A stretch of DNA of 33,393 bases from Magnetovibrio blakemorei (GTDB lineage Bacteria; Pseudomonadota; Alphaproteobacteria; Rhodospirillales; Magnetovibrionaceae): positions 1-33,393 of the forward strand of contig NZ_MCGG01000068.1 of the NCBI RefSeq assembly GCF_001746755.1, given 5' to 3'. Shown here in pieces: positions 24,967 through 31,944 of the stretch. How positions within the stretch are numbered: the stretch's first letter is position 1; each line of letters starts with the position of its first letter. Below the pieces are notes generated by a model. It saw only the letters and a list, made by a program, of their open reading frames with translations, had not been told where the DNA came from and did no database searches. The position numbers were made by a program, and so were the translations under genes.

Positions 24967-24984
24967 GTCAAACGATTTGACATA
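24967..24984 (+). repeat. 18-bp palindromic repeat, copy 2, upstream of the integrase
   Basis: Identical to 19,884-19,901 and in the same orientation: GTCAAACGATTTGACATA. It includes TTGACA, which could also act as a -35 element of the integrase promoter, 28 nt before the ATG. It may be an operator, an integrase arm/core site or a duplication scar. Confidence 0.8.
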
Positions 24985-25012
24985 AGCGTTCGCCTGAAGC
25001 TGCGTTTGCAGT

Positions 25013-26116
25013 ATGGCAAGTGTGTATAAACGAGGGCCGCATTACTGGATTAGATTCCAATGGATGGGAAAGACCGTTCGCAAATCCGCCCGGACGATGA
25101 AGAAGACGGAAGCCCTTCAATTCCTGATGCGAGAGATGGACACGTACAAACGATGGGTTCGAGAGGGTCGGCGTTATCATATCGTGCAGGAAATGATCGA
25201 CAAATACAGGGTCGAACACATGCCGTCGTTAAAAATCACTACCCGAAAATCCTACGCGGGTAATATCCGTCAACTAAGTCCGCACTTCGCCCATCTCGAT
25301 CTAGAGAAGATCAGCAAAGGAAATATCACCGAGTTCATCTCGGCTCGGCGGCGTGATGGAGCGACCAGCCCGACCATTCGCCGTGACCTCTCGGTCTTTT
25401 CATCCATGTTGTCGTGTGCAGTCGTGTGGGATTGGCTGGATGTGAATCCGGTGAAGAACTATGACAAACGATCCATTCGAGAGAACCCACCCCGCATTCG
25501 TTATTTGACAAGAGGGGAATACCAACGTCTCGTAGATGCGGCGTCCGACTATATGAAGCCGATGATCACCTTGGCGGTTCAAACGGGCATGCGGGTTGGG
25601 GAAATCTTATCGTTGAAGTGGTCTCGCGTTGATCTTCAGCGTCGTGAAATCCTATTGCTGGAGACTAAATCCAACCGCCCAAGGGTCATCCCGTTAAGCG
25701 ATAACGCTGTGACCACCCTTGTGACCATTCTCCGCCACCCCACCAGTGATTACGTCTTTCACAAAGAGGATGGGGAACGCTATATCCGTATCGTGATAGG
25801 GTTCAGAGGGGCGGTCAGACGGGCTGGGATCGAGAACTTCCGTTTTCACGATCTCCGCCATACCTTCGCCTCGTGGGCTGTCCAGAGCGGAATGGACCTC
25901 TACCGTTTAAGCCGAATATTAGGGCATTCGACCATGGACATGAGCACTCGATACGCCCACCTCGCAACGGCTGATTTACACCGTGCTATCCACGAAATGG
26001 GCTCATTCATGGGCACAAACGCAGAGAATGCCCAAATTCAACCATCTGAGGCTACGCCTTCCCACTTGGGGCTGCCTTCGCTCGATGCGACAACGCCACC
26101 GAGAAAACTTCACTAA
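25013..26116 (+). CDS. Tyrosine-type integrase of the island
   Basis: 367 residues. An N-terminal arm-binding-like region (MASVYKRGPHYWIRFQWMGK, then KTVRKSARTMKKTEALQF) is followed by a SAM-like core-binding domain (about 60-160) and the catalytic domain: Arg near 192 in TGMRVGEI, Lys in ETKSNRPR, HDLRH near 279, the second His in LGHSTMDMS and nucleophile Tyr near 313 in TRYAHL. All are intact. Such enzymes integrate phages and ICEs at tRNA genes. The gene reads toward a tRNA-Arg half 58 nt downstream, the expected place for an attachment site. The ribosome site is weak. A C-terminal tail of about 40 residues (rich in Pro, Ser, Thr) follows the catalytic domain. Confidence 0.92.
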   Translation: MASVYKRGPHYWIRFQWMGKTVRKSARTMKKTEALQFLMREMDTYKRWVREGRRYHIVQEMIDKYRVEHMPSLKITTRKSYAGNIRQLSPHFAHLDLEKISKGNITEFISARRRDGATSPTIRRDLSVFSSMLSCAVVWDWLDVNPVKNYDKRSIRENPPRIRYLTRGEYQRLVDAASDYMKPMITLAVQTGMRVGEILSLKWSRVDLQRREILLLETKSNRPRVIPLSDNAVTTLVTILRHPTSDYVFHKEDGERYIRIVIGFRGAVRRAGIENFRFHDLRHTFASWAVQSGMDLYRLSRILGHSTMDMSTRYAHLATADLHRAIHEMGSFMGTNAENAQIQPSEATPSHLGLPSLDATTPPRKLH

Positions 26117-26174
26117 ACCAATAGGATGAAGAGGCTGTTTTACCCCGCAAAAATTATGATATAAGCCACCTAGT

Positions 26175-26213
26175 GCGTCCGTAGCTCAGCAGGATAGAGC
26201 ACCAGATTCCTAA
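26175..26213 (+). pseudogene. 5' half of tRNA-Arg(CCU), left copy
   Basis: The 39 bases give acceptor 5' strand GCGTCCG, D stem GCTC/GAGC, anticodon 5' stem CCAGA and loop TTCCTAA with anticodon CCT. The 3' half (anticodon 3' stem, TPsiC arm, acceptor 3' strand) is absent. The acceptor differs from the right copy by one base (GCGT versus GCGC). The preceding CCCCGCAAAAATTATG, then ATATAAGCCACC, resembles the right copy's upstream DNA, so a promoter seems to have been carried too. Confidence 0.85.
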
Positions 26214-26380
26214 CGGGGTTTGGCTCTATCTGAGATTTTTAAATTCCTTTTATTACAATCAATTACGCCCTCCTCTTAGGAGGGTGAACTGTGCCTAATT
26301 CTCGGAAAACACCCGAAAGTAAGCACAAATATTGCACATTGCATTTCGTCTAAAATGTCAGGAATCCATCATCGGACCGC
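26175..26380 (+). repeat. 206-bp inverted repeat, left arm
   Basis: This arm matches the reverse complement of 29,379-29,584 at all but one base as compared by eye (T versus C at tRNA position 4), with no indels. It contains the tRNA-Arg half and then about 167 bp with a CCCTCCT-CTT-AGGAGGG hairpin. The two arms point inward. Confidence 0.9.
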
Positions 26381-26714
26381 CGGTAAAAAAGGCTGCAGAA
26401 GACCCAGGTCCATGCCTTTTATGGTTGCTACCAAGAAAAGTATTAAGAATGATGCCAGCAGAATATAACCAACGACAATTATAACAATTCCACTCTTTTG
26501 GAAAGCCTTTACGCCCAAGCTTTTCAAAATGTTCTAGAGACGCCTGCATTTTTGGCAGATTTTCTGCCAAGAACTGGTTGTTGAAATTCACATCAAACGT
26601 ATCGTAAGTAAAAAAACCGATGTGTCCGTCGTCCGCTTCCAAATGCAGATTTTTGATCTGTTTCTTCGCCTCTTTTATTTTTCTATGCAATCTTGTGATT
26701 TCATCGGATGACAT
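26358..26714 (-). CDS. Hypothetical 118-aa protein, C-terminus inside the inverted repeat
   Basis: 118 residues starting MSSDEITRLHRKIKEAKKQI, with AGGGGG about 8 nt upstream. The first 25 residues form a charged amphipathic helix, probably a coiled coil. The middle is FFTYDTFDVNFNNQFLAENL; a CYNC pair sits near residue 78. The last codons (GGPMMDS) lie in the left arm of the 206-bp repeat, so the C-terminus may be different from the ancestral one if the arm was acquired. It is the fourth gene of a leftward operon (12 nt after the 72-aa gene). No family is recognised. Confidence 0.6.
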   Translation of the reverse strand: MSSDEITRLHRKIKEAKKQIKNLHLEADDGHIGFFTYDTFDVNFNNQFLAENLPKMQASLEHFEKLGRKGFPKEWNCYNCRWLYSAGIILNTFLGSNHKRHGPGSSAAFFTGGPMMDS

Positions 26715-26726
26715 TGGTTTCCCCCT

Positions 26727-26945
26727 CTACCCTCGAATAAACGCGTTCAAGTTGTTCACGCCTCGCCGTAACGTCCCAAATGACAAAATGTCTTTTGCTT
26801 TGTTTGGGAAAACAGACGGCAAGACCAGCATGACAATGCCGAAAATAGGAAGAGTCAAAATGTTCAACAGGGATATGAGAATGCCAAGCGGAATCCACAC
26901 AAAAATACCGATCAGATAAAATGGTAATCTAAATATATACCCCAT
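26727..26945 (-). CDS. Small inner-membrane protein with two hydrophobic helices
   Basis: 72 residues: two closely spaced hydrophobic segments (about 6-26 and 29-46) and a basic C-terminal tail (PNKAKDILSFGTLRRGVNN). A G-rich stretch (GGGGGG) stands 5 nt before the ATG. It lies between a secreted 95-aa protein gene and the 118-aa gene in the same operon. Function unknown. Confidence 0.55.
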   Translation of the reverse strand: MGYIFRLPFYLIGIFVWIPLGILISLLNILTLPIFGIVMLVLPSVFPNKAKDILSFGTLRRGVNNLNAFIRG

Positions 26946-27019
26946 TTATGCCCCCCACCCTCACGTCTCGAACGTCGTTCAAATGAATAAGCTGTACCGT
27001 AGTTCCTATTTTGAAAGGG

Positions 27020-27298
27020 CTACTCTTTTACAACCCATTCTTTACGAATGATGCCGGGGCCGTGTTCTGTGTGTTCGACTTTCCAGCATTCTTTGCTTTT
27101 GTCGGACAGGCACGGCTGTACGTTTGTGATTGTTAGGACCTCTCCTTTTTTGGCCGTGTATGCAACGGCTTTATTCCAGTACACATCCTGGTCATGCGGC
27201 ATCGTGATGGTTTCGTTCGCTGCAAACGCAATTTGAGCAAAGGCCAATGAGCACAAAAGGACAAGAGCGGGTAATATAATTTTGGAGTTCATTTTCAT
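27020..27298 (-). CDS. Small secreted (periplasmic) protein
   Basis: 92 residues from the ATG at 27298 (MKMNSKIILPALVLLCSLAF); a frame extension to 27307 uses GTG. A classical Sec signal peptide ends at AFA|ANET. The mature part (about 65 residues) has two cysteines (CLSDKSKEC) that could form a disulfide, and a short beta-rich pattern (AYTAKKGEVLTITNVQ) reminiscent of a compact SH3-like fold. No family is recognised. It follows the barrel protein gene by 65 nt on the same strand. Confidence 0.65.
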   Translation of the reverse strand: MKMNSKIILPALVLLCSLAFAQIAFAANETITMPHDQDVYWNKAVAYTAKKGEVLTITNVQPCLSDKSKECWKVEHTEHGPGIIRKEWVVKE

Positions 27299-27363
27299 AT
27301 GTCTCACGTTTCATGATGGACCAAACAAGTCGAATTCGGGAGAGAAAATTGCTCACCCCATTC

Positions 27364-28962
27364 CTATAGAAGCACAAACAATGCCGTCGTATACGTCGTC
27401 TGGTTACCACCACAATCACTCACCGTGATTCTAATTTTAACAGGGGTATTATTTGGCGTTGTCACATTCAGGTTTACGGTTGCCCCGGATAGTGATGTGC
27501 TAATCGTTCCACCAGTAGAACCGTTAATAAGGTTCAAAAACTTAACATAATCGACAGATTTAATCGTCTCGCTAAACGTAATGCTCGCTGTCGTCGTTTG
27601 TCCCTGGCCGGTCAAGTTGGCACGATTTTCAGATACTTGGCTGGGTGACCCGCTTGTGTCTGTACAGGCGACTGAGGCCGATGTGCTTGCCAAGTCGGCG
27701 ACCATGCTGACGGCCGTTTCACTGCGGCGGAAGTCCATATCGCTTAAGCGAATTCGCGAGAAACTCACGTTTGGTGTCTTGTTTTGAGCCACGTCATGAT
27801 TTGGGCTTTGATCATCTGGTGCAGCACGCAGAACGGCGTCCATCCTCAGTGCCGTATCGGCTTTCGGCAGCTTGAGTTTTGGAACCTCAAATTTAAAGTT
27901 ATAGCCAAGAGAGACCGCCCACTCATGGCTTTGTGAATTTCGGGCACTCAGCGACCATTTCTCGTAAGTGTGCGATATTTTAGCATCCCATTCATTATTG
28001 GAATTGCGTTCCCCGCCCAGACTCGTGGTGCCGATGTCGTTGTCAAATCCGCCAAGTTGATCCCACGTCAAGCCCGCACTAAAACCGCCAAGAACTTTAT
28101 TGCGGGTGGTTATGATGTCATCAACTGATGTGGTGCGAGTACGTTCCGTACCCATGTATGGGGTCAATTCGAGACCCAGTGTTGGGCTCGTCACCAGACC
28201 AAACTCACCCCGATACTCTTTCATGTCCGGCCATCCGGCTTGTGTGCCATTGACCAGAAACTCAGGGCCATTAACATCAATGTACGAGGCCTCCCCATAC
28301 ACACTCGACCAAGCCGCGTTGGGAGAAGCGTTTTTATGGGTGTATTTCAATGCGGAAAAATAAGCGTCCAGCGTATCGGATTTTTCTTCACCATTGAACG
28401 TGTTCTTCCGATCAAACTCCTGATACCCCAGTGTGAGGGCAATTGATCCGTTTTCATCCACTTGATCAGGGGTGGTGCGAAGATATTGGCCGAACAAAGC
28501 CCGCGTGTCTTCACCAACCCGCAGCTTAACCCCGGCCCCTTGGGTATCGTCGAATAGGGTCTTAAATGTAACGGCCCCGGACGTGCCATTTTGGGCATTG
28601 CGTTCCAGTTCCAGCCCAAACTCGTTGGTCTGGTCGGCATTGGTGGCGTTCAGCGTACTATCCCATTCACCGGAATTTTCATCCCTTGTGTTCTCGGCCC
28701 CTAAGTTTAGGGCAAGGGGGCTGGTTTGGGTTCGCTGTAAAGCGGAATGCTGGAAGCTGAATTGGAGGTTGCTGCCATTTTCGGGGGCCACATTGATGCT
28801 CAGGCGTCCGTCTTGGCTGAGAGACAAGGGAATGGACTGCGGTTGAGCCGATTCAAACGTGTTGAAGGGCATGTCCGGTGAATACAAATCACCAGCCCAT
28901 ACCGCAAGCGGCACCGCCAATAATGGCAATGCCATCCCCCCTGAAATCCACCGTTTGTTCAT
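27364..28962 (-). CDS. Putative outer-membrane beta-barrel protein with C-terminal Ig-like region
   Basis: 532 residues from the ATG at 28962 (MNKRWISGGMALPLLAVPLA), chosen because it opens a clean signal peptide (cut near VWA|GDL); upstream codons to 29109 are not signal-like. Residues about 40-400 consist of alternating polar and hydrophobic strands with frequent aromatic endings (LGYQEFDRK, SLGYNFKF), as in a porin-like or autotransporter barrel. About 420-532 is a beta-rich domain with two cysteines (SVACTDTSG and VSDCGGNQ) and repeating Thr/Ser-rich strands, like bacterial Ig-like repeats. The barrel-first, Ig-last order recalls inverse autotransporters (intimin/invasin), but I see no family signature. 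The gene heads a leftward four-gene operon within the inverted-repeat segment. Confidence 0.6.
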   Translation of the reverse strand: MNKRWISGGMALPLLAVPLAVWAGDLYSPDMPFNTFESAQPQSIPLSLSQDGRLSINVAPENGSNLQFSFQHSALQRTQTSPLALNLGAENTRDENSGEWDSTLNATNADQTNEFGLELERNAQNGTSGAVTFKTLFDDTQGAGVKLRVGEDTRALFGQYLRTTPDQVDENGSIALTLGYQEFDRKNTFNGEEKSDTLDAYFSALKYTHKNASPNAAWSSVYGEASYIDVNGPEFLVNGTQAGWPDMKEYRGEFGLVTSPTLGLELTPYMGTERTRTTSVDDIITTRNKVLGGFSAGLTWDQLGGFDNDIGTTSLGGERNSNNEWDAKISHTYEKWSLSARNSQSHEWAVSLGYNFKFEVPKLKLPKADTALRMDAVLRAAPDDQSPNHDVAQNKTPNVSFSRIRLSDMDFRRSETAVSMVADLASTSASVACTDTSGSPSQVSENRANLTGQGQTTTASITFSETIKSVDYVKFLNLINGSTGGTISTSLSGATVNLNVTTPNNTPVKIRITVSDCGGNQTTYTTALFVLL

Positions 28963-29020
28963 AGAATCATAATACTCATCAAATAATTGGGTGAAATGTA
29001 ACAACCATATGGCGTTTTGA

Positions 29021-29206
29021 ACATGTTTTTTTCGTGAAAACATCGCTTTTAGGGTTGAAGTCATCCAGAACGGCGTCGGTCCACGGCTGCACGACGGTCT
29101 AGAGGCCATCGTTGGATTTTATCAAAAGGTTGGAAACACGGCGGAAACGGTAGACTTCCTACCCGCTGTGTTCCAGTTTACCTACAACAATAGGGAGGGC
29201 ATTTGA
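29021..29206 (+). pseudogene. C-terminal remnant of an unknown gene
   Basis: About 61 open codons with no ATG, GTG or TTG start, ending at the TGA at 29,204-29,206. The translation is protein-like (RLHDGLEAIVGFYQKVGNTA, then ETVDFLPAVFQFTYNN). The overlapping TGATG with the next frame and GGGAGGG before it suggest a former two-gene operon. The family is not recognised. Confidence 0.4.
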
Positions 29207-29268
29207 TGGGTGAAAAAATTACCGCAACCGTGGATACAGCAGACGTTAGGGATTTAGCGTTCGATTAG
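29206..29268 (+). pseudogene. Truncated gene start (20 codons)
   Basis: The ATG shares a base with the previous stop and GGGAGGG lies 6 nt upstream, an excellent ribosome site. The product MGEKITATVDTADVRDLAFD stops at a TAG. It looks like the beginning of a gene cut short by rearrangement; a real 20-aa peptide cannot be excluded. Confidence 0.4.
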
Positions 29269-29349
29269 TTCTCCCAGAGTCATCTTTTGTAAAACGTCGA
29301 TATCATCTGGGTCCTGAGCCATATCCAGCCCGTATTCGATCTTCCGATC
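29254..29349 (-). pseudogene. C-terminal remnant on the minus strand
   Basis: 31 codons between in-frame stops with a C-terminal-like ending DPDDIDVLQKMTLGELIER. It overlaps the plus-strand truncated gene tail by 15 nt. The family is not recognised. Confidence 0.3.
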
Positions 29350-29378
29350 TCAGATCAATGAAAACCCCTTGGTGGGGA

Positions 29379-29584
29379 GCGGTCCGATGATGGATTCCTG
29401 ACATTTTAGACGAAATGCAATGTGCAATATTTGTGCTTACTTTCGGGTGTTTTCCGAGAATTAGGCACAGTTCACCCTCCTAAGAGGAGGGCGTAATTGA
29501 TTGTAATAAAAGGAATTTAAAAATCTCAGATAGAGCCAAACCCCGTTAGGAATCTGGTGCTCTATCCTGCTGAGCTACGGGCGC
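29379..29584 (-). repeat. 206-bp inverted repeat, right arm
   Basis: This is the reverse complement of 26,175-26,380 with a single mismatch seen. On the minus strand it starts with the tRNA-Arg(CCU) half and runs leftward for another 167 bp of non-tRNA sequence. Its outer end is continuous with the chromosomal flank. Confidence 0.9.
29546..29584 (-). pseudogene. 5' half of tRNA-Arg(CCU), right copy at the chromosomal junction
   Basis: The sequence GCGCCCGTAGCTCAGCAGG, then ATAGAGCACCAGATTCCTAA, is a normal tRNA-Arg(CCU) through the anticodon loop, with the full acceptor 5' strand. It then departs from tRNA sequence (CGGGGTTTGG). The 3' half is not found anywhere within the window by eye. This is the presumed original chromosomal gene, disrupted by insertion or rearrangement at the anticodon loop, a known integrase crossover place. 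Confidence 0.85.
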
Positions 29585-29609
29585 TTCGGTGTGGGGCGGA
29601 AATCCGCGT

Positions 29610-29640
29610 GTACGGGTGGCTTATAGCATATTTTGCGCGG
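29610..29640 (-). promoter_or_regulatory. Probable tRNA-Arg promoter region
   Basis: On the minus strand CGCGCAAAATATGCTATAAGCC ahead of the tRNA (quoted in part) contains a TATAAG -10-like element; the same block, slightly altered, precedes the left tRNA copy. The -35 element is unclear. It now points into the inverted-repeat segment. Confidence 0.35.
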
Positions 29641-29693
29641 GGGAAAAGATCATCCGGGCGGCTTGGGCGATTATTTTGCGGCGCTCAACAAGC

Positions 29694-31109
29694 CTAAAAG
29701 CTTTGTTTGATTTCGACGAATATGCGGTCGTTGTCGCCGAGCCCCTTAAAGGGTGCGCGGGTGCCGTCGTGATAGAGCGTTATGCCGCCCGTGATGCTGA
29801 GCGCGTCTTGCACATCATATTCGATGGAGGCCCGTGAAAATCCACCGCCTTTGGTGAGTGGCGAAATGCGGGTGGTGAGCGCCGTTAAGTGGACACGGTC
29901 GTGCATATAGTCGCCGGAATAGCGCAGCGCGTATTCTTGCGAATTCCTCTTTAAACCTTCCCCAATCAGCGCCGGGCTCCAATCAACAAGGTGGCGGTTC
30001 ACGACTTCGAAGCTCATGGAGGCGTCAGATAGGCCCGTGTAGTCGACACCGGCCAAGATATCGTGGCGGGTAAAATCCTGGCCCGGAACGCCCAAGGTTT
30101 GCAGGCCGGAAAAGCTGGCGGCTTCGCCCCTCACCAACCAGTTTCCCAACGCAATGTCCCCCGAGATGCCCACCATATTTACCCGCTCATGGCGGATGCG
30201 GGTGGCGCCGTTCACCGTTTCTTTGTGGCCGTTGTCGTCATAGAGGTTGGCCGCGTGCAGGGACAAGTCCCAGCCCGAAAAGGTGCCCTTGAGGCGGGCG
30301 GCCAACTCAGTATTGTTGAGGCCACCCGAAGGCACATCGTTTTGTGGAGCTGCCCCATTGGCGGTGTCGTAAGGGCTGTAAGACGGTGCGGTTTTGTTAA
30401 AGCGGATGTGGGGGATGACCAAGGCGCTGGCGCTCCACGGTCCGGCGGTATAATCGGCGCGCACCATCGCCAACGGCAGACGGACGTCTTCGATATCGAC
30501 CATACCCAGTTCGCGTCGATCCAAAGGATTGATGACGTCCACCACACGCAGATTTTCAGACGTGCCCCAGACGATGGTTTGACGCCCGGCGGTGATTTCG
30601 AACCCGTTTCCCAATTGAGCGCTGGCGTAGAGTTCTCCAAGATTGATATCGCGCTCGAAGGAATTGAGAACCGTCGCGTTATAATCCCCACGGCCATGCA
30701 CGGCGTACACAAAATCGTGGGCGACGGACGCTTCGCCCAACACGCGCACCGGAAGGGAAAATTGGTCGGGCAGGTTACCTTTGATTTTAAGGTTGGCTTT
30801 GGGACGCGCGCGGCTCAGTCCGCGTTTGTCGGAGCTGCCCGCCGTTGGTGTATTTTGGGTGTAATCATAGGCCGCCGAAAATAACATGCTGCCCGACACA
30901 GACCACGGCGACGCGACAGAATGTTCCGTCGCCGATGTTGACGAAGACGGTTCATCAAAACCTTCCAAAGGGTCGTCCGTCGGGACAGTTTTGGGGGCCT
31001 TGTCAAAACCATCAAGCACATCGTCAAGCACATCTTGAGCCCAGGCGTTTGCGGGCAACGCGAGCGCCATGCACAGCAGCACAAGAAGATGAGAAAATGG
31101 CTTTTGCAA
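29694..31109 (-). CDS. DUF1302-family outer-membrane protein
   Basis: 471 residues with a TTG start: the in-frame TTG at 31109 opens the signal peptide QKPFSHLLVLLCMALALPAN (cut near AWA|QD), and AAGG lies 10 nt upstream. After an acidic linker with repeated 'DDPLEGFDEP'-type segments, the body has the DUF1302 hallmark GRQTIVWGTSENLRVVDVIN followed by PLDRREL, with beta strands continuing to the terminal F (EIKQSF), typical of outer-membrane barrels. DUF1302 proteins are often encoded with an MMPL/RND exporter and a LolA-like protein, as here, and may form the outer-membrane part of a lipid or hydrophobic-compound export route. It starts 3 nt after the LolA-like stop. The non-ATG start may lower expression. 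Confidence 0.85.
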   Translation of the reverse strand: MQKPFSHLLVLLCMALALPANAWAQDVLDDVLDGFDKAPKTVPTDDPLEGFDEPSSSTSATEHSVASPWSVSGSMLFSAAYDYTQNTPTAGSSDKRGLSRARPKANLKIKGNLPDQFSLPVRVLGEASVAHDFVYAVHGRGDYNATVLNSFERDINLGELYASAQLGNGFEITAGRQTIVWGTSENLRVVDVINPLDRRELGMVDIEDVRLPLAMVRADYTAGPWSASALVIPHIRFNKTAPSYSPYDTANGAAPQNDVPSGGLNNTELAARLKGTFSGWDLSLHAANLYDDNGHKETVNGATRIRHERVNMVGISGDIALGNWLVRGEAASFSGLQTLGVPGQDFTRHDILAGVDYTGLSDASMSFEVVNRHLVDWSPALIGEGLKRNSQEYALRYSGDYMHDRVHLTALTTRISPLTKGGGFSRASIEYDVQDALSITGGITLYHDGTRAPFKGLGDNDRIFVEIKQSF

Positions 31110-31112
31110 AAC

Positions 31113-31928
31113 TTACAGACCTTTTTCGAGGCGGCGTAAATTGAACATGGCGTCGTCCAAGCCCTGGTTGTAAAGAATGTTGTAAAAGGTCAATTCGGTT
31201 TTGTGTTCGGTGAGTTTGTTTTTCTTGGTGGTCATGGTCATGGCTGTGGTGGTCCACACACCGTCCATCAATTCCAATCCGGTCACGTCCAAGTATTTGA
31301 GCTTATCGCCGATATCGGTCCAGTGCACGGCACGCACGACGACAAAATTATCTTGGCGCACGAACACAACCGATTTTTTGTAACCGCTTTGATCGATCTC
31401 TTCTTGGGTTTTGGGCTGGGCTTCGATCACCCAAGTTTTGGCACCGCGCACTTCGTCTTCTTTGAGAATCTTATACTCATAGGCATCGAGATTTTTGCGC
31501 GTCATGTCGGAATAGTTGAAGTCAGATCCCATGAAGCTGCCGGATTTATCGGTGCTGGCAATGCGTTTGGTTTTTTTCAGCGCGGGTAAGAACAGCCATT
31601 GATCATCGTCTTTGTCATACGCGTCAAAATCATAAGTCAGAAAGCCGGTGTCCTTGACGTCGGCAGGTTCCAAAAAGAACATGATGGTGCGGCGGTCTTC
31701 TTCGCCCTTGTCGGTGATCAGATCTTTGGCAAAGGTTTTGATTTTGCGCGTGCGGGTGTCCCCGTTTTTATCGATCAGTACCATTTTCATTTCAGAAATG
31801 CGATTGTCACCATCGTCGCGGTCATCCACTTTTTGCATGATTTCGCGGGCCGTGAGGTCAGCGGCCCCTGAATCAAACGCATAAAAGCTAAACACCAAGG
31901 CGCTGAAAAGAACTGTTGCGGTTTTCAT
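31113..31928 (-). CDS. LolA-like outer-membrane lipoprotein-sorting protein
   Basis: 271 residues from the ATG at 31928 (MKTATVLFSALVFSFYAFDS, signal peptide cut near GAA|DL), with GGAGAG 8 nt upstream. The pattern LTAREIMQKVDDRDDGDNRI, then SEMKMVLIDKNGDTRTRKIK, and later FLEPADVKDTGFLTYDF and GSDFNYSDM is characteristic of the 'outer membrane lipoprotein-sorting protein' family, a periplasmic LolA/LolB-like fold that binds lipid. It is cotranscribed with the RND exporter (16-nt gap) and the DUF1302 gene. A role as periplasmic shuttle between exporter and outer membrane is inferred from this conserved trio. Substrate unknown. Confidence 0.88.
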   Translation of the reverse strand: MKTATVLFSALVFSFYAFDSGAADLTAREIMQKVDDRDDGDNRISEMKMVLIDKNGDTRTRKIKTFAKDLITDKGEEDRRTIMFFLEPADVKDTGFLTYDFDAYDKDDDQWLFLPALKKTKRIASTDKSGSFMGSDFNYSDMTRKNLDAYEYKILKEDEVRGAKTWVIEAQPKTQEEIDQSGYKKSVVFVRQDNFVVVRAVHWTDIGDKLKYLDVTGLELMDGVWTTTAMTMTTKKNKLTEHKTELTFYNILYNQGLDDAMFNLRRLEKGL

Positions 31929-31944
31929 CAAACTCTCTCCGTTC

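Larger units (their letters stand above)
28963..29378. other. 416-bp boundary interval with broken gene ends
   Basis: No complete gene is seen. It holds a plus-strand reading frame with no start codon (29,021-29,206), an abruptly ending second frame (29,206-29,268) with a strong ribosome site, and a minus-strand C-terminal-looking frame (29,254-29,349). These look like remnants of older genes at the island edge. Confidence 0.5.

Noticed and set aside
26175-26250. Complete tRNA gene
   Set aside because: The anticodon 3' stem, TPsiC arm and acceptor 3' strand are missing; only the 5' half matches.
26214-26380. Group I intron in tRNA-Arg(CCU), as known in Agrobacterium
   Set aside because: The break point fits (anticodon loop), but no P7/P3 core sequences or ending G with a 3' exon (TCTGG...) are visible after either copy, and the two copies diverge after 206 bp.
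28963-29109. N-terminal extension of the barrel protein to 29,109
   Set aside because: The extension (MASRPSCSRGP...) is not signal-like and would bury the clear signal peptide that begins at 28,962.
29354-29376. Terminator CCCC-ACCAA-GGGG-TTTT on the minus strand
   Set aside because: Only a 4-bp stem with a short T-run; too weak to call.
30063-30884. 273-aa plus-strand reading frame
   Set aside because: It lies entirely antisense to the DUF1302 gene, which has a signal peptide and family motifs; no ribosome site and no protein-like features.
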